34,991 bases of DNA from positions 1 through 34,991 of the forward strand of contig CAMJPD010000009.1 in the NCBI GenBank assembly GCA_946407765.1, given 5' to 3'. The translations under genes were made by a program, and so were the position numbers. The number at the start of each line of letters is the position of its first letter. Within the stretch, counting starts at the first letter, position 1. A model generated the notes under the pieces. That model was given only the letters and a program-made list of their open reading frames with translations, had not been told where the DNA came from and made no database searches. This document shows positions 17,201 to 25,859 of the stretch, one piece after another. The DNA is from an uncultured Lachnospiraceae bacterium (GTDB lineage: Bacteria; Bacillota; Clostridia; Lachnospirales; Lachnospiraceae).

Positions 17201-17833
17201 ATTTGGATTCATAGCTCCATTCTTAAAATCATCTATATATTTTTTATCTGCTAATTTTGCTAAAGTATTTTCATCCCAGATTTCTACCTTCTGAATTTCA
17301 TGAGAAGTTCTAAATCCATCAAAGAAATTAATGAAAGGAAGTCTGCCTTTTATAGCAGCAAGATGAGCAACAGGTGTTAAGTCCATAACTTCTTGAACAC
17401 TTGATGATGCAAGCATACAAACACCTGTTTGACGACATGCATAAACATCTGAATGATCTCCAAATATAGAAAGAGCATGGCTTGCTATTGTTCTTGCAGA
17501 TACATTGAATACACCTGGAAGTCTTTCACCTGCAATTTTATATAGATTTGGAATCATAAGAAGAAGTCCTTGTGACGCTGTATAAGTTGTTGTAAGTGCG
17601 CCAGCAGCAAGTGATCCGTGAACAGCACCAGCAGCACCAGCTTCTGATTGCATTTCTTTTACAAGAACTGTATCACCAAATATGTTCTTTCTTCCCTTAG
17701 TTGCCCATTCATCAGTATGTTCTGCCATAACTGATGATGGAGTAATTGGATAGATTGCAGCAACTTCTGTAAAGGCATAAGAGCCGTAAGAAGCAGCCTC
17801 ATTACCATCCATAGTCTTCATCTTTCTTTTCAT
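14294..17833 (-). CDS. nifJ: Pyruvate:ferredoxin (flavodoxin) oxidoreductase
   Basis: This single-chain, oxygen-sensitive enzyme oxidises pyruvate with CoA to acetyl-CoA and CO2 and passes electrons to ferredoxin; it is the central pyruvate step of clostridial fermentation. The 1179 residues contain all domains in order: N-terminal pyrimidine-binding part with IYPITPSS (28-35), the gamma domain with WGLGADGTVG (421-430), two ferredoxin-type [4Fe-4S] motifs (CIQCNFCSYAC, 696-706; CTGCGVCAQIC, 750-760), the proximal cluster cysteines (CAGCGETP, 821-828), and the TPP-binding GGDGWAYDIG (969-978) and YSNTGGQ (1002-1008). The start ATG has AGGAG upstream. Its own promoter at 17875-17903 is strong in appearance. 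The hydrolase gene downstream may be co-transcribed. Confidence 0.98.
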   Translation of the reverse strand: MKRKMKTMDGNEAASYGSYAFTEVAAIYPITPSSVMAEHTDEWATKGRKNIFGDTVLVKEMQSEAGAAGAVHGSLAAGALTTTYTASQGLLLMIPNLYKIAGERLPGVFNVSARTIASHALSIFGDHSDVYACRQTGVCMLASSSVQEVMDLTPVAHLAAIKGRLPFINFFDGFRTSHEIQKVEIWDENTLAKLADKKYIDDFKNGAMNPNHPDQRGSAQNPDIFFQAREASNTAYNEMPKVVEEYMTKVNKLIGTNYKPFNYYGDKNATHVIVAMGSVCETIEETINYLKKKNKSAKVGLVNVHLYRPFSVSHLLKVLPSTVKTISVLDRTKEPGSIGEPLFLDIVAALKGTKFEKVKVFSGRYGLSSKNTTPEQIVAVYENKTKTRFTVGIEDDVTKLSLKVGKPIHSVPEGTISCKFWGLGADGTVGANKNSIKIIGDNTDMYAQAYFDYDSKKSGGVTVSHLRFGKKKIQSTYLVSTANFVACHNPSYVDKYPLVEDLIDGGTFLLNTPFTGKELENSLPNSMKKYMADHKIKFYVIDGVKIGEQTGMGPRRINTILQAAFFKLSKIIPEEKAIKLMKEAVQKTYGHKGEDVVKMNCAAIDEGSKGVVEVKVPKEWSKLKVTSTKSQVIGTGSKDAVKFVKNIQSVINAQRGNELPVSAFVDYQTGIYPSGTAAFEKRGIAVDVPIWNPDACIQCNFCSYACPHAAIRPVAMTDKEASGMPSGAKVTNLNGMDNYKFSISVSVKDCTGCGVCAQICPGKGGNKALTMENYEANVDKQKYFDYTSKLPAKEDVIAKYGESTIKGSQFKKPLLEFSGACAGCGETPYAKLVTQLFGDRMYIANATGCSSIWGNSTPSTPYTFNDKGRGPAWNNSLFEDNAEFGFGMFLAQKAMRKALCEKVDALKNKSTGAIKDACDEYLNTFNNSKANGIATDKLVSALSSSKDALAKEILKQKDFLSKKSQWIFGGDGWAYDIGFGGLDHVIAQNEDVNILVFDTEVYSNTGGQSSKSTPTGAVAQFAAGGKDVKKKDLAGIAMSYGYVYVAQIALGADMNQTIKALTEAENYPGPSLIIAYAPCINHGLKKGMNKSQLEEKLAVECGYWYNFRFNPLADNKFSLDSKEPKFENYQEFLNGEVRYSSLALKGKERAEALYKKNTEEAKARYAHLKSLVDFYAKKD

Positions 17834-17874
17834 TATATATCTCCTTTTGATTATATTTGATAATTTATTTTAGT

Positions 17875-17903
17875 ATTTTATCATACGAGCTATTAAAGCT
17901 CAA
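17875..17903 (-). promoter_or_regulatory. Promoter of nifJ
   Basis: On minus, TTGAGC (17898-17903), a 17-base spacer and TAAAAT (17875-17880), with a TG one base before the -10, are seen. The -35 lies in a small GAGCT/AGCTC inverted repeat (17887-17901) that could be an operator. Confidence 0.7.
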
Positions 17904-17920
17904 AAATATGCTTAATTTGG

Positions 17921-19456
17921 TTAGTATTGTTCTCTTTCTATGCTATCTCCTGCAGATTGTTCAGGTGATAGAGAACCCTTTCCTGGAACCTGGCCTTCTT
18001 CCTCTTCTCTTGCAATAATTGATTCCCAATCTTTCTTTTTAAGATTAGAACGAAGAATTTTTGGTTGATAACCTATATAATCTACATAATAGCTATGTAT
18101 TCTATCGACTTCCTTTCCATCAACTCTTGTAACTTTGAATACATCCCACTTAGAGCCTTCAGTTCCTTCTACCTCATCACCTCTATCAATGATAATTGGT
18201 AGTTCTACAGGATAGGTTTCTATCTGCTTACTTACAAGGAAGACTTCTTCACCTTGTTTTAGTTTTGGAACGCCAAATATTTCAACTTTACAATTTCTAT
18301 TTTCATAACTTGCTTTGATTCCTATTGCATAAGGTGAGTCATTTACAAATGTATAATCAATGGCAGGCCATGAAACAGTTGCATCAAGGCCTGGACTTAT
18401 ATATTGTGGGGCGTAAGTGTGAGAATGTCTCGTTGTTGTAGAAAGACCAGCACCAAATACTGTATTATAAAGAGTTGTTGATACTTGGCACACACCACCA
18501 CCAATTTCATTTACTACAAGTCCTCCAAGATAGGCAGGTGCATAGCCATAACCTTTTTCTTCTGTTCTCTCTCCTAGAGTTTTATTAAAAGAAAATTCTT
18601 CTCCTGATTTTATAATAAGACCATTAATTGCCTCGCAGGCAAGTCTTACATTCTCATTTCTTACTTCATTTCTTGTAGTTCTTGTTTCATATTTTTTAAG
18701 AATTTTATATTGCTTCTGTATAGAAGGACCATCTGTTTTAGTTAATGTTCCTTCTGCTTTATAAGTTTTAATAAATTTGCCTTGTGAAATATCATTATAT
18801 ATTACATCAAATAATTTATCCTTATCTACAGTAAAAGCATTAGCACCGTTATCTGTGAAAGTGAATTCATTTTTTTCTTTATCAAAACCTGAAATCTCAC
18901 CTGTATGAGGTTTTGTATTTATCTTAGTTATAATCTTATCCAATTCAGTTTCTAACCTATCAAGTATTTCTGTACTATCCCTGTCTATTGTAAATGTATA
19001 TTTTACTTTATCTGTATTAAATGCACCAAAAACACTTTTTGAGCTTCCACTTGCCCTTTCAGCATATATAGAATTTATATATTCGCTTAGATATGGTCTA
19101 AATACATCTTCCAATTCATATGTCTCGTGATCTATCTCATTAGGATTTGCATCTATTATATTTATATCCCACTTATAGAATTTATCTATTTCCTTATTTA
19201 CATCATCTACTGTTTTTTGTAATAAAGATATAGGGAGCTTATATCCTATCTTAGATAAGTCAAGGTAGATATCACTTTGCATCTGTCCATTTTCAAATTC
19301 CATTGTAGATATTATTTCTTTTTTATTCTTGTTAAGAACATTGGCATATAAGAACATGGCAACAAGGAATAGGCATATAATTATCCCCACAGAAAAAGCT
19401 ATGACAGTAAACTTGCCAAACTTATCTTTATTAATTTGTTGATATTTATTTCTCAT
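17921..19456 (-). CDS. VanW family membrane-anchored protein
   Basis: The 511-residue protein has one N-terminal membrane segment (about residues 15-38). A region resembling the peptidoglycan-binding PG_binding_4 domain follows (about 75-220), and then the VanW domain (about 265-395) with FSFNKTLGERT and NEIGGGVCQVSTTLYN. The C-terminal part resembles a short G5-like tail. VanW proteins occur next to vancomycin-resistance genes and elsewhere in the envelope; their function is not known and there are no van genes here, so resistance should not be inferred. It starts nine bases after the rseP stop without a clear ribosome binding site, suggesting translational coupling. It is probably the last gene of the envelope/clpC operon. 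Confidence 0.9.
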   Translation of the reverse strand: MRNKYQQINKDKFGKFTVIAFSVGIIICLFLVAMFLYANVLNKNKKEIISTMEFENGQMQSDIYLDLSKIGYKLPISLLQKTVDDVNKEIDKFYKWDINIIDANPNEIDHETYELEDVFRPYLSEYINSIYAERASGSSKSVFGAFNTDKVKYTFTIDRDSTEILDRLETELDKIITKINTKPHTGEISGFDKEKNEFTFTDNGANAFTVDKDKLFDVIYNDISQGKFIKTYKAEGTLTKTDGPSIQKQYKILKKYETRTTRNEVRNENVRLACEAINGLIIKSGEEFSFNKTLGERTEEKGYGYAPAYLGGLVVNEIGGGVCQVSTTLYNTVFGAGLSTTTRHSHTYAPQYISPGLDATVSWPAIDYTFVNDSPYAIGIKASYENRNCKVEIFGVPKLKQGEEVFLVSKQIETYPVELPIIIDRGDEVEGTEGSKWDVFKVTRVDGKEVDRIHSYYVDYIGYQPKILRSNLKKKDWESIIAREEEEGQVPGKGSLSPEQSAGDSIEREQY

Positions 19457-19465
19457 TAATATCTA

Positions 19466-20635
19466 TCAAATATTTAATAACTTAAGTATATCGTTTCCCA
19501 ACACTAAAACCATAAGTAGAAGTAAGAACAACATGCCAGCACCATTTACTGCTGCTTCAACTTTCTGATCTACTGGCTTACCTATTATCATCTCTATTGC
19601 ATATAAAAGAATTCTTCCTCCATCAAGTGCAGGTATAGGAAGCAAATTCATGATACCAAGGTTAATAGAAATCATAATTATTAACTCTGCTATAGTAAAC
19701 AGCATAGACAGAATACTGAATGTCTTGGCTACCTCTATTGTCTCACCCATTATAGCAACAGTTCCTACAGGGCCCGACATATCTTTCATTCCTACACTTC
19801 CTGAGATAAGCATCCTAAGGCCAGAAATAACTGTCTTAACATTCATTTTAAATTCTTTAATAGAAAATTTTAATAACTCAAAAAAATTAGCTGCTTTAGT
19901 TGGTTCATTACTAAAACTTATACCTATAAGGCTTCTTCCATATTCTTCATCATATTCGGGTTTTAGAAGAGTTTGAAGTTTCTTACCATCTCTTTCAAAT
20001 GATATAAGTAAGAGTTCATCTTTTTGTTCAAAATCTTTTGCATGTATCTGCATAAACATAGATACTTCTCTGAAAAAATCTATCTGCAATTTATCATTAG
20101 ATATTTCCATTCCTGTAATTTTGTCACCTTCTTCAAGCACATATGGAACTGCCTTACTTGCTGCAGAATCCTCAGAAACTGATTTAATTATAGGAACATC
20201 TACTCCCGTATTATAAATAATTGGAATTATAAGTATAATTGCAAGTAAAAAATTAAATAATGGTCCAGCAAATGTAATAAGCATCTTTTTAATTGGACTT
20301 TTTTTGTTAAGTGATTTCTGAGGAATTTCTTCAGTTTTGTATATTACACCATCAAAATTTACAGTTCCCTCTTCAGTGTTAACTGTAGCTCCAAAATCTG
20401 TAAAATCTCCTGAACCTGCTGGATCCTCACCTAGCATAGCGCAAGATCCCCCAATAGGGAATGCTTTTATAGAATATCTTGTATTGTTCTTAACGAAAGA
20501 AATAAGTCTTGGTCCCATACCTAGAGAAAACTCTAGTACTCCAACTCCAAATAATTTTGCAAATACAAAATGACCAAACTCATGTATCAATATAATTATA
20601 CTTAAAGATAAAATTCCTAATACTATACCTAACAT
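19466..20635 (-). CDS. rseP: RIP-type site-2 zinc metalloprotease RseP/RasP
   Basis: This intramembrane protease cuts anti-sigma factors and signal-peptide remnants. The first membrane segment carries the zinc motif HEFGH (His18-Glu19-His22), and the third zinc ligand lies in the C-terminal NLLPIPALDGGRI motif. Between them are further membrane segments and a PDZ-like domain (about residues 165-245). The length of 389 residues is normal for Firmicutes. GAGGG precedes the ATG. It follows dxr by 26 bases, the usual dxr-rseP pairing; the common upstream partners frr, uppS and cdsA are not in this window, and clpC stands in their place. Confidence 0.96.
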   Translation of the reverse strand: MLGIVLGILSLSIIILIHEFGHFVFAKLFGVGVLEFSLGMGPRLISFVKNNTRYSIKAFPIGGSCAMLGEDPAGSGDFTDFGATVNTEEGTVNFDGVIYKTEEIPQKSLNKKSPIKKMLITFAGPLFNFLLAIILIIPIIYNTGVDVPIIKSVSEDSAASKAVPYVLEEGDKITGMEISNDKLQIDFFREVSMFMQIHAKDFEQKDELLLISFERDGKKLQTLLKPEYDEEYGRSLIGISFSNEPTKAANFFELLKFSIKEFKMNVKTVISGLRMLISGSVGMKDMSGPVGTVAIMGETIEVAKTFSILSMLFTIAELIIMISINLGIMNLLPIPALDGGRILLYAIEMIIGKPVDQKVEAAVNGAGMLFLLLLMVLVLGNDILKLLNI

Positions 20636-20661
20636 ATTCCCTCGTAATTTAAGTTATTGAT

Positions 20662-21876
20662 TTAAGCAATTAAATTATTTACAAATGCTCTTGTTTCCTT
20701 CTCAGTGAGAAGTATATTTTCTATTGTATTATTTCTTTCATTCACTGCACTTATTAAAGAGGCATCCTTAAGAGCTTCTTCTATGAAATCAGAAATTTGA
20801 AGAAAACTTATCTTACCATCAAGAAAGAGATTAACTGCTTCTTCATTGGCACTATTATATATAGTGCTATAAAGAAGAGGTTTCTTTCCAACTGCATATG
20901 CGAGTGACAAACCTTTAAATGTATTAGTATCTGGTATGTCGAAAGAAATATTCCCTATTGAATTAAAATCTAACTTTTCAGCTCCTATATCTCTTCTATC
21001 TATGCCATATAGTGCATATTCAATAGGAATATTCATTGATGGAACAGAAAGCTGTGCCTTAACACTTCCATCAATAAAAGATACCATAGAATGGATTATA
21101 GAGCCCCTTTGTATAACAACTTGTATGTCGTCCACTTCTTTATGGAACAACCACTTTGCTTCAAGAACTTCAAGTCCCTTGTTGACCAATGTGCTGCTAT
21201 CTATTGTAATCTTCTTACCCATAGACCAAATTGGATGTTGGAGAGCTTTTACAGGATCAATCTCTCTTAACTGCTCTCTCTTCATTCCATAAAATGGACC
21301 ACCTGAGCAAGTTAATATAATTTTATCTATCTTAGATTCATCTTCTCCTGCAAGACATTGTTTAATTGCAGAGTGCTCAGAGTCTATAGGAAAAAGTGAT
21401 ACCCCATTTTCAATTAATAAATCATTTATTATTTCTCCTGCACATACAAGAGATTCCTTATTGGCAAGAGCAATATTTTTCTTACTGCTTATTGCTGCAA
21501 TTGTTGGCTGGAGTCCTATCATACCAACTATTGCACACACAGCTGTATCATAATTCTTATCTATCGCAATTTCAATCAATCCATCTAGCCCTGTCAGTAT
21601 CTTGGTTGCAGAAAACTCACTTGGTGATAATTTTTTAGATAATTGAGACTTCAAGTAATCTAACTTAGATTCATCATTAATACATACAAGCTTAGGTTTA
21701 AATTCTTCTATCTGATTTATTAAAACGTCTACATTAGTGTCACAAGTGAGTGCAAAAACATTAATGTCTCCGCATCTCCTTATAACATCTAGTGTTTGTT
21801 TTCCTATAAATCCAGTTGAGCCAAAGATTGCTACTGATTCAACTTTGTTAAATTGTCTTAAATCATTTTGCAACAT
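20662..21876 (-). CDS. dxr: 1-deoxy-D-xylulose 5-phosphate reductoisomerase
   Basis: This enzyme of the MEP isoprenoid pathway converts DXP to methylerythritol phosphate with NADPH and a divalent metal. The N-terminal Rossmann motif is [11 protein letters not shown] (18-28). [10 protein letters not shown] (139-148) and the metal ligands Asp165 and Glu167 (IDSEHSAI) are present, with the third acidic ligand in [13 protein letters not shown]. The length of 404 residues is slightly long because of a ten-residue N-terminal lead. Its ATG overlaps the last 14 bases of clpC, so translation is probably coupled; the ribosome binding site is weak (GGGAG 15 bases upstream). Confidence 0.97.
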   Translation of the reverse strand: MLQNDLRQFNKVESVAIFGSTGFIGKQTLDVIRRCGDINVFALTCDTNVDVLINQIEEFKPKLVCINDESKLDYLKSQLSKKLSPSEFSATKILTGLDGLIEIAIDKNYDTAVCAIVGMIGLQPTIAAISSKKNIALANKESLVCAGEIINDLLIENGVSLFPIDSEHSAIKQCLAGEDESKIDKIILTCSGGPFYGMKREQLREIDPVKALQHPIWSMGKKITIDSSTLVNKGLEVLEAKWLFHKEVDDIQVVIQRGSIIHSMVSFIDGSVKAQLSVPSMNIPIEYALYGIDRRDIGAEKLDFNSIGNISFDIPDTNTFKGLSLAYAVGKKPLLYSTIYNSANEEAVNLFLDGKISFLQISDFIEEALKDASLISAVNERNNTIENILLTEKETRAFVNNLIA

Positions 21877-24400
21877 CTGCTGTTAAAATGTCTCCCGATT
21901 TTGAAATCAAAACCTTATCACCATTAGAAAACTTACCGTTTAATTTTTCACTTGCAAGAGTATCTTCCAACATAGACTGGACTACTCTTCTAAGACTTCT
22001 AGCTCCATATACTGGGTCATAGCCCTTTTGCAATAAGAATTCCTTAGCGTCCTCATCTACTGTTATATCTATGTCCATATTTTCCTTGGCTCTTGCTGCT
22101 ATTTCCTTGAGCATTATATTTAATATTTCTGATACGTTTTCTTTAGAAAGTTTATGGAATACTATTATTTCATCAAGTCTGTTAAGAAATTCTGGCTTGA
22201 AAGTCTTCTTGACTTCATCCATAACTTTAGTTTTCATTGTGTCATACTTTTCTTCTTCACTTGTTTCGCTTACAAATCCTAAAGTTCTTGGTTCTACTAT
22301 ATTCTTGGCTCCAATGTTAGAAGTTAAAATTATTATTGTATTTCTAAAACTAATCTTTCTTCCGTTGCCATCTGTAAGTTGTCCCTCATCAAGCACTTGA
22401 AGTAATAAGTTAAAAATATCTGGATGTGCTTTTTCTACTTCATCAAAAAGAACAACAGAATAAGGATTTCTTCTAACCTTTTCTGAAAGCTGTCCTCCAT
22501 CATCATAACCTACATATCCTGGAGGCGCACCTATCATCTTAGATACATCGAACTTTTCCATATATTCAGACATATCTATTCTTATCATATTATTTTCGGA
22601 ACCGAACATACATTCTGACAATGCCTTAGATACTTCGGTCTTACCAACACCTGTTGGACCAAGGAACAAGAAACTTCCAAGAGGTCTTTTTGGATCTTTA
22701 AGTCCTACTCTACTTCTTCTTATTGCCTTAGCAATTGCTGATATTGCATCATCTTGTCCTATAACTCTTTCATGAAGAATCTTTTCGAGATTTTTTAATC
22801 TCTCACCTTCTTCTTCTGCAAGCTTCTTTACTGGGATTTTGGTCCAGCCAGAAACAATCTCTGCAATATCATCATCAGTTATCTCAATATTTTTACTATT
22901 CTTCTTATTCTCTATATCCTTTCTGAGTGCAAGAAGTCTTTCTTTCTTTTCTAACTGTCTCTGCCTTAACTCGCCTGCAAGTTCATAATTTTCATTTACT
23001 ACAGCATTTTCCTTTTCGGCAGATAATGATTCTATATCTGCTTCAAGTTTTTTAATTTCTTCGGGGAATACGAAAGAATTAATTTTTTTCCTACTTGCTG
23101 CTTCATCAATCAAATCTATAGCCTTGTCAGGTAAGTTTCTTTCCGGGATATATCTTACAGAATAATTTACTGCGGCTTCAACTGCACCATCAGTAATTGT
23201 TACGTTATGAAAGTTTTCATAACGATATTTTATTCCTTTTATGATTTCTATACATTCTTGTGGAGTTGGTTCAAACACTGTTACTGGTTGGAATCTACGT
23301 TCTAGGGCAGTATCCTTTTCTATACGTTTTCTATATTCATTAAGTGTTGTTGCGCCAATAACTTGAAGTTCTCCTCTTGATAAAGCTGGCTTTAAAATGT
23401 TAGCTGCATCAAGAGAACCTTCTGAACCACCTGCTCCTATGATTGTATGAATTTCATCTATGAACAATAAAACATTTTTATTCTCAGAGGCTTCGGCAAT
23501 TATTTTAGTAATTCTTTCTTCAAACTCACCTCTGAACTTAGTTCCTGCTACCATCGCTCCCATATCAAGAGCAACTATTCTCTTTCCTTTTATACTATCA
23601 GGAACTTCACCCTTAACCATTTTTTCTGCAAGACCTTCAACAACAGCAGTCTTACCTACACCTGGTTCACCTATAAGGCATGGGTTGTTTTTTGTTCTTC
23701 TTGAAAGTATTTGGATAATTCTTGCGATCTCAGAATCTCTCCCTACTACTGGGTCGAGTTTTTCTTCTCTTGCAAGTTCTGTTAAATCACGAGAAAAACT
23801 ATCTAGCATAGGAGTATCGGATTCCATATTCTGCGACATAGCACCTTGTTGCATATTAACAGGTCTAAAACCAGGAGCAAAACCTTGACCAAAACCTTGA
23901 CCAAAACCCTGTCCAAGACCTTGTCCAAGACCATTAATATTTCGCTGCTGATTTAAGTTAGATCCACCTATAATAGAAATTATTTCTAAGTAAAGATTTT
24001 CTACATTTCTCCCTATCATAGAAACAATCATCTTATAAGCAGAAGAATTTCTTTCAACTAAAATTGCAAGAAGTAATTGTTCAGTTCCAACATTCTTATT
24101 AATCTGTCTTGATGCTTCATTTTTTGCATTGTTAATAATACGATTATAATTGTTAGTATATAAATTATTATCTAGTGTTGAAACATTATTCTTACTTCCC
24201 ATGAATGGTGAATTCATAAGACTTACACATTTTTCATTAGTTATCCCATACTTTCTAAGAAGCTGAGCAGCAACTCCGCTTCCTTCGCGTATCAAACCAA
24301 GAAGTAAATGTTCACTTCCTATGTATCCATGTATAAATTCTGTCGATGCAGCTTTAGCAAGTTCTATTGCTTTAAGTGCCTTGTCGGTAAATTCATTCAT
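21863..24400 (-). CDS. clpC: ATP-dependent Clp protease ATPase subunit ClpC
   Basis: ClpC is a HSP100 unfoldase that feeds substrates to ClpP. The 845-residue protein has two Clp_N repeats (about 1-145), a Gly/Gln/Phe-rich linker (157-179), AAA domain 1 with Walker A GEPGVGKT (244-251) and Walker B LLFIDEIH (311-318), a short middle domain with an UVR-like segment ([12 protein letters not shown]), and AAA domain 2 with Walker A GPTGVGKT (581-588). The short middle domain separates it from ClpB. The usual ctsR-mcsA-mcsB genes are not upstream, so control by CtsR is not shown. Its ATG shares one base with the stop of the cohesin-like gene (TAATG), with GAGGA nine bases upstream. Confidence 0.96.
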   Translation of the reverse strand: MNEFTDKALKAIELAKAASTEFIHGYIGSEHLLLGLIREGSGVAAQLLRKYGITNEKCVSLMNSPFMGSKNNVSTLDNNLYTNNYNRIINNAKNEASRQINKNVGTEQLLLAILVERNSSAYKMIVSMIGRNVENLYLEIISIIGGSNLNQQRNINGLGQGLGQGFGQGFGQGFAPGFRPVNMQQGAMSQNMESDTPMLDSFSRDLTELAREEKLDPVVGRDSEIARIIQILSRRTKNNPCLIGEPGVGKTAVVEGLAEKMVKGEVPDSIKGKRIVALDMGAMVAGTKFRGEFEERITKIIAEASENKNVLLFIDEIHTIIGAGGSEGSLDAANILKPALSRGELQVIGATTLNEYRKRIEKDTALERRFQPVTVFEPTPQECIEIIKGIKYRYENFHNVTITDGAVEAAVNYSVRYIPERNLPDKAIDLIDEAASRKKINSFVFPEEIKKLEADIESLSAEKENAVVNENYELAGELRQRQLEKKERLLALRKDIENKKNSKNIEITDDDIAEIVSGWTKIPVKKLAEEEGERLKNLEKILHERVIGQDDAISAIAKAIRRSRVGLKDPKRPLGSFLFLGPTGVGKTEVSKALSECMFGSENNMIRIDMSEYMEKFDVSKMIGAPPGYVGYDDGGQLSEKVRRNPYSVVLFDEVEKAHPDIFNLLLQVLDEGQLTDGNGRKISFRNTIIILTSNIGAKNIVEPRTLGFVSETSEEEKYDTMKTKVMDEVKKTFKPEFLNRLDEIIVFHKLSKENVSEILNIMLKEIAARAKENMDIDITVDEDAKEFLLQKGYDPVYGARSLRRVVQSMLEDTLASEKLNGKFSNGDKVLISKSGDILTADVAK
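23879..23932 (-). repeat. 12-base tandem repeat inside clpC
   Basis: About four and a half in-frame 12-base units encode [16 protein letters not shown] and GF in the linker between the N-terminal domain and AAA domain 1. Copy number could vary by slippage without changing frame. Confidence 0.9.
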
Positions 24401-25812
24401 TATTCAAGGTCCTCTATATTTCCTTCTTCTTCTCTTCTACGATGTAAATCATCTAAAACTCTTGAGCCTCTTTCATATCTGTCTTCTCTATCGTATCTGT
24501 CGTTTCTTTCATCTCTATCATCTGCGTAATCATCTCTTGAGTCTACATAATCATCATAATCTGATTCTCTATTTCTTCTTGAGAAATATCTGTCGTCATC
24601 CTCGTCATCATCATCAAGACCCTCTTCATATTCATCAAGATATTCCATACCTTTCTTAGAAGACTTTCTTGCAAAGATTATTACCATAATAAGTAGGACG
24701 AGGCATACGGCACCAAGACCTATAACTATATAGAATAATCTCTTTCCTGATGCAGATGCAGTAGTATATTGATTGAATGCTGTTTCATAGTCTTTTGAAA
24801 CTTCTCTAAGTCTTGCTATGGCTGGCTCTTCAATATATCTTTGAACTGTTTTTTCTAATTGATCATATCTATAGTATCCAGTGTCTCCATTAGAGCTTCT
24901 TCCATAGAATAGGAATGTCTTAGTATCTTCGTATCCATCTCTAATGAGGACTGACATTTCTTTGCCTTCAAATTGAGTTGTGCTTGTTATATAGCCTACA
25001 GGAGTTCCTATATCAGGGAGAGGTAATATTGAAACTGAAAAATCTCCTGATGAAATTGACTGAGCGTCATTACTTGCAGCTTTTATTGATGAAAGCATTC
25101 CATTTACTTTATTAACTGTTAAGTTATATGTCTTCTTAGTTGATCCATTAGGTGCAGTAACTCTAATAGTTACTTTATTTTCACCTACTACAAGTGCTGT
25201 GTTACCTGTAATTGCTACCTTGGCATCTACATCTTCTGCAAGAGCTGCAATAGGAAGTGCTGTTACATCTTCACCTACTGTTATAGAATAATTTGAAATG
25301 TCTTTAGAAAATGCAGGTTCTATTTCGCCAGCGCTTGGTGTAATTGATTTAAGATTTGCATTCTTAGATGTTGTCTTGGCTGAACGAATAGTAATCTTAG
25401 ATGTTCCATAATGAGTAACATTTACTAGTGCGTTATTTGCATCATATACTTCGCCTGTAGAGATAGAGATGTATGCAGTTCCTGCTGTCAAAGTATCAAA
25501 AGCAATATCATACTCCAATTGCTTCTTGTTACTTGATTGCTTTCCTGCACCTTTTACTCTAACTGTTCCTTGACCACCTTCGCAATCTGTTCCTGAAACA
25601 AATGACATAATATTAGGATCATAATAAAGAGTTATATCTGACCCAGACATATTTATGTCGTTAGACTTAACTTTCATTGATACAGTTACTTTCTTGCCTC
25701 TAGTTATAGTCGGATCATTGAACTGTATCCTTGCATTGCCTGCTGCAAATACTTGCGATGAAAGTGTAATCACTAAGAAGGCTGCAAATAGGATTCCTTT
25801 TAATTTTTTCAT
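24400..25812 (-). CDS. Membrane-anchored cohesin / cadherin-like beta-sandwich protein
   Basis: A signal peptide (about 1-24, ending VFAAG) is followed by a cohesin-like domain (about 27-148) with [12 protein letters not shown] and a typical beta pattern. A cadherin-like beta-sandwich domain follows (about 153-238: [16 protein letters not shown] ... YNLTV). A region of about 130 residues leads to a single membrane segment ([20 protein letters not shown]), then a cytoplasmic tail of about 85 residues made almost only of Asp, Glu, Arg and Tyr. Cohesins in cellulosomes bind dockerins, but no dockerin or glycoside hydrolase array is seen here, so a cellulosome is not implied. The start has GGGGG five bases upstream. 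It lies between the wall hydrolase gene (47 bases) and clpC (one-base overlap). Confidence 0.82.
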   Translation of the reverse strand: MKKLKGILFAAFLVITLSSQVFAAGNARIQFNDPTITRGKKVTVSMKVKSNDINMSGSDITLYYDPNIMSFVSGTDCEGGQGTVRVKGAGKQSSNKKQLEYDIAFDTLTAGTAYISISTGEVYDANNALVNVTHYGTSKITIRSAKTTSKNANLKSITPSAGEIEPAFSKDISNYSITVGEDVTALPIAALAEDVDAKVAITGNTALVVGENKVTIRVTAPNGSTKKTYNLTVNKVNGMLSSIKAASNDAQSISSGDFSVSILPLPDIGTPVGYITSTTQFEGKEMSVLIRDGYEDTKTFLFYGRSSNGDTGYYRYDQLEKTVQRYIEEPAIARLREVSKDYETAFNQYTTASASGKRLFYIVIGLGAVCLVLLIMVIIFARKSSKKGMEYLDEYEEGLDDDDEDDDRYFSRRNRESDYDDYVDSRDDYADDRDERNDRYDREDRYERGSRVLDDLHRRREEEGNIEDLE

Positions 25813-25828
25813 ATATTCCCCCTTTATA

Positions 25829-25846
25829 TTGTATCTTGTGATACAA
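25829..25846. other. Inverted repeat ahead of the cohesin-like gene
   Basis: A 7-base inverted repeat (TTGTATC with GATACAA) around a 4-base centre lies in the 47-base gap, 17 bases upstream of the ATG. No T-run follows, so it is not a classical terminator; it could be an operator or an RNA processing hairpin. Confidence 0.35.
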
Positions 25847-25859
25847 CATTAGTACTTAG

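Noticed and set aside
17921..19456. Vancomycin resistance locus because of VanW
   Set aside because: No vanH, vanA/B, vanX or two-component genes are present; VanW-domain proteins are common outside resistance clusters.
24400..25812. Cellulosome component
   Set aside because: A single cohesin-like domain on a membrane protein, without dockerin proteins or glycoside hydrolases nearby, does not support it.
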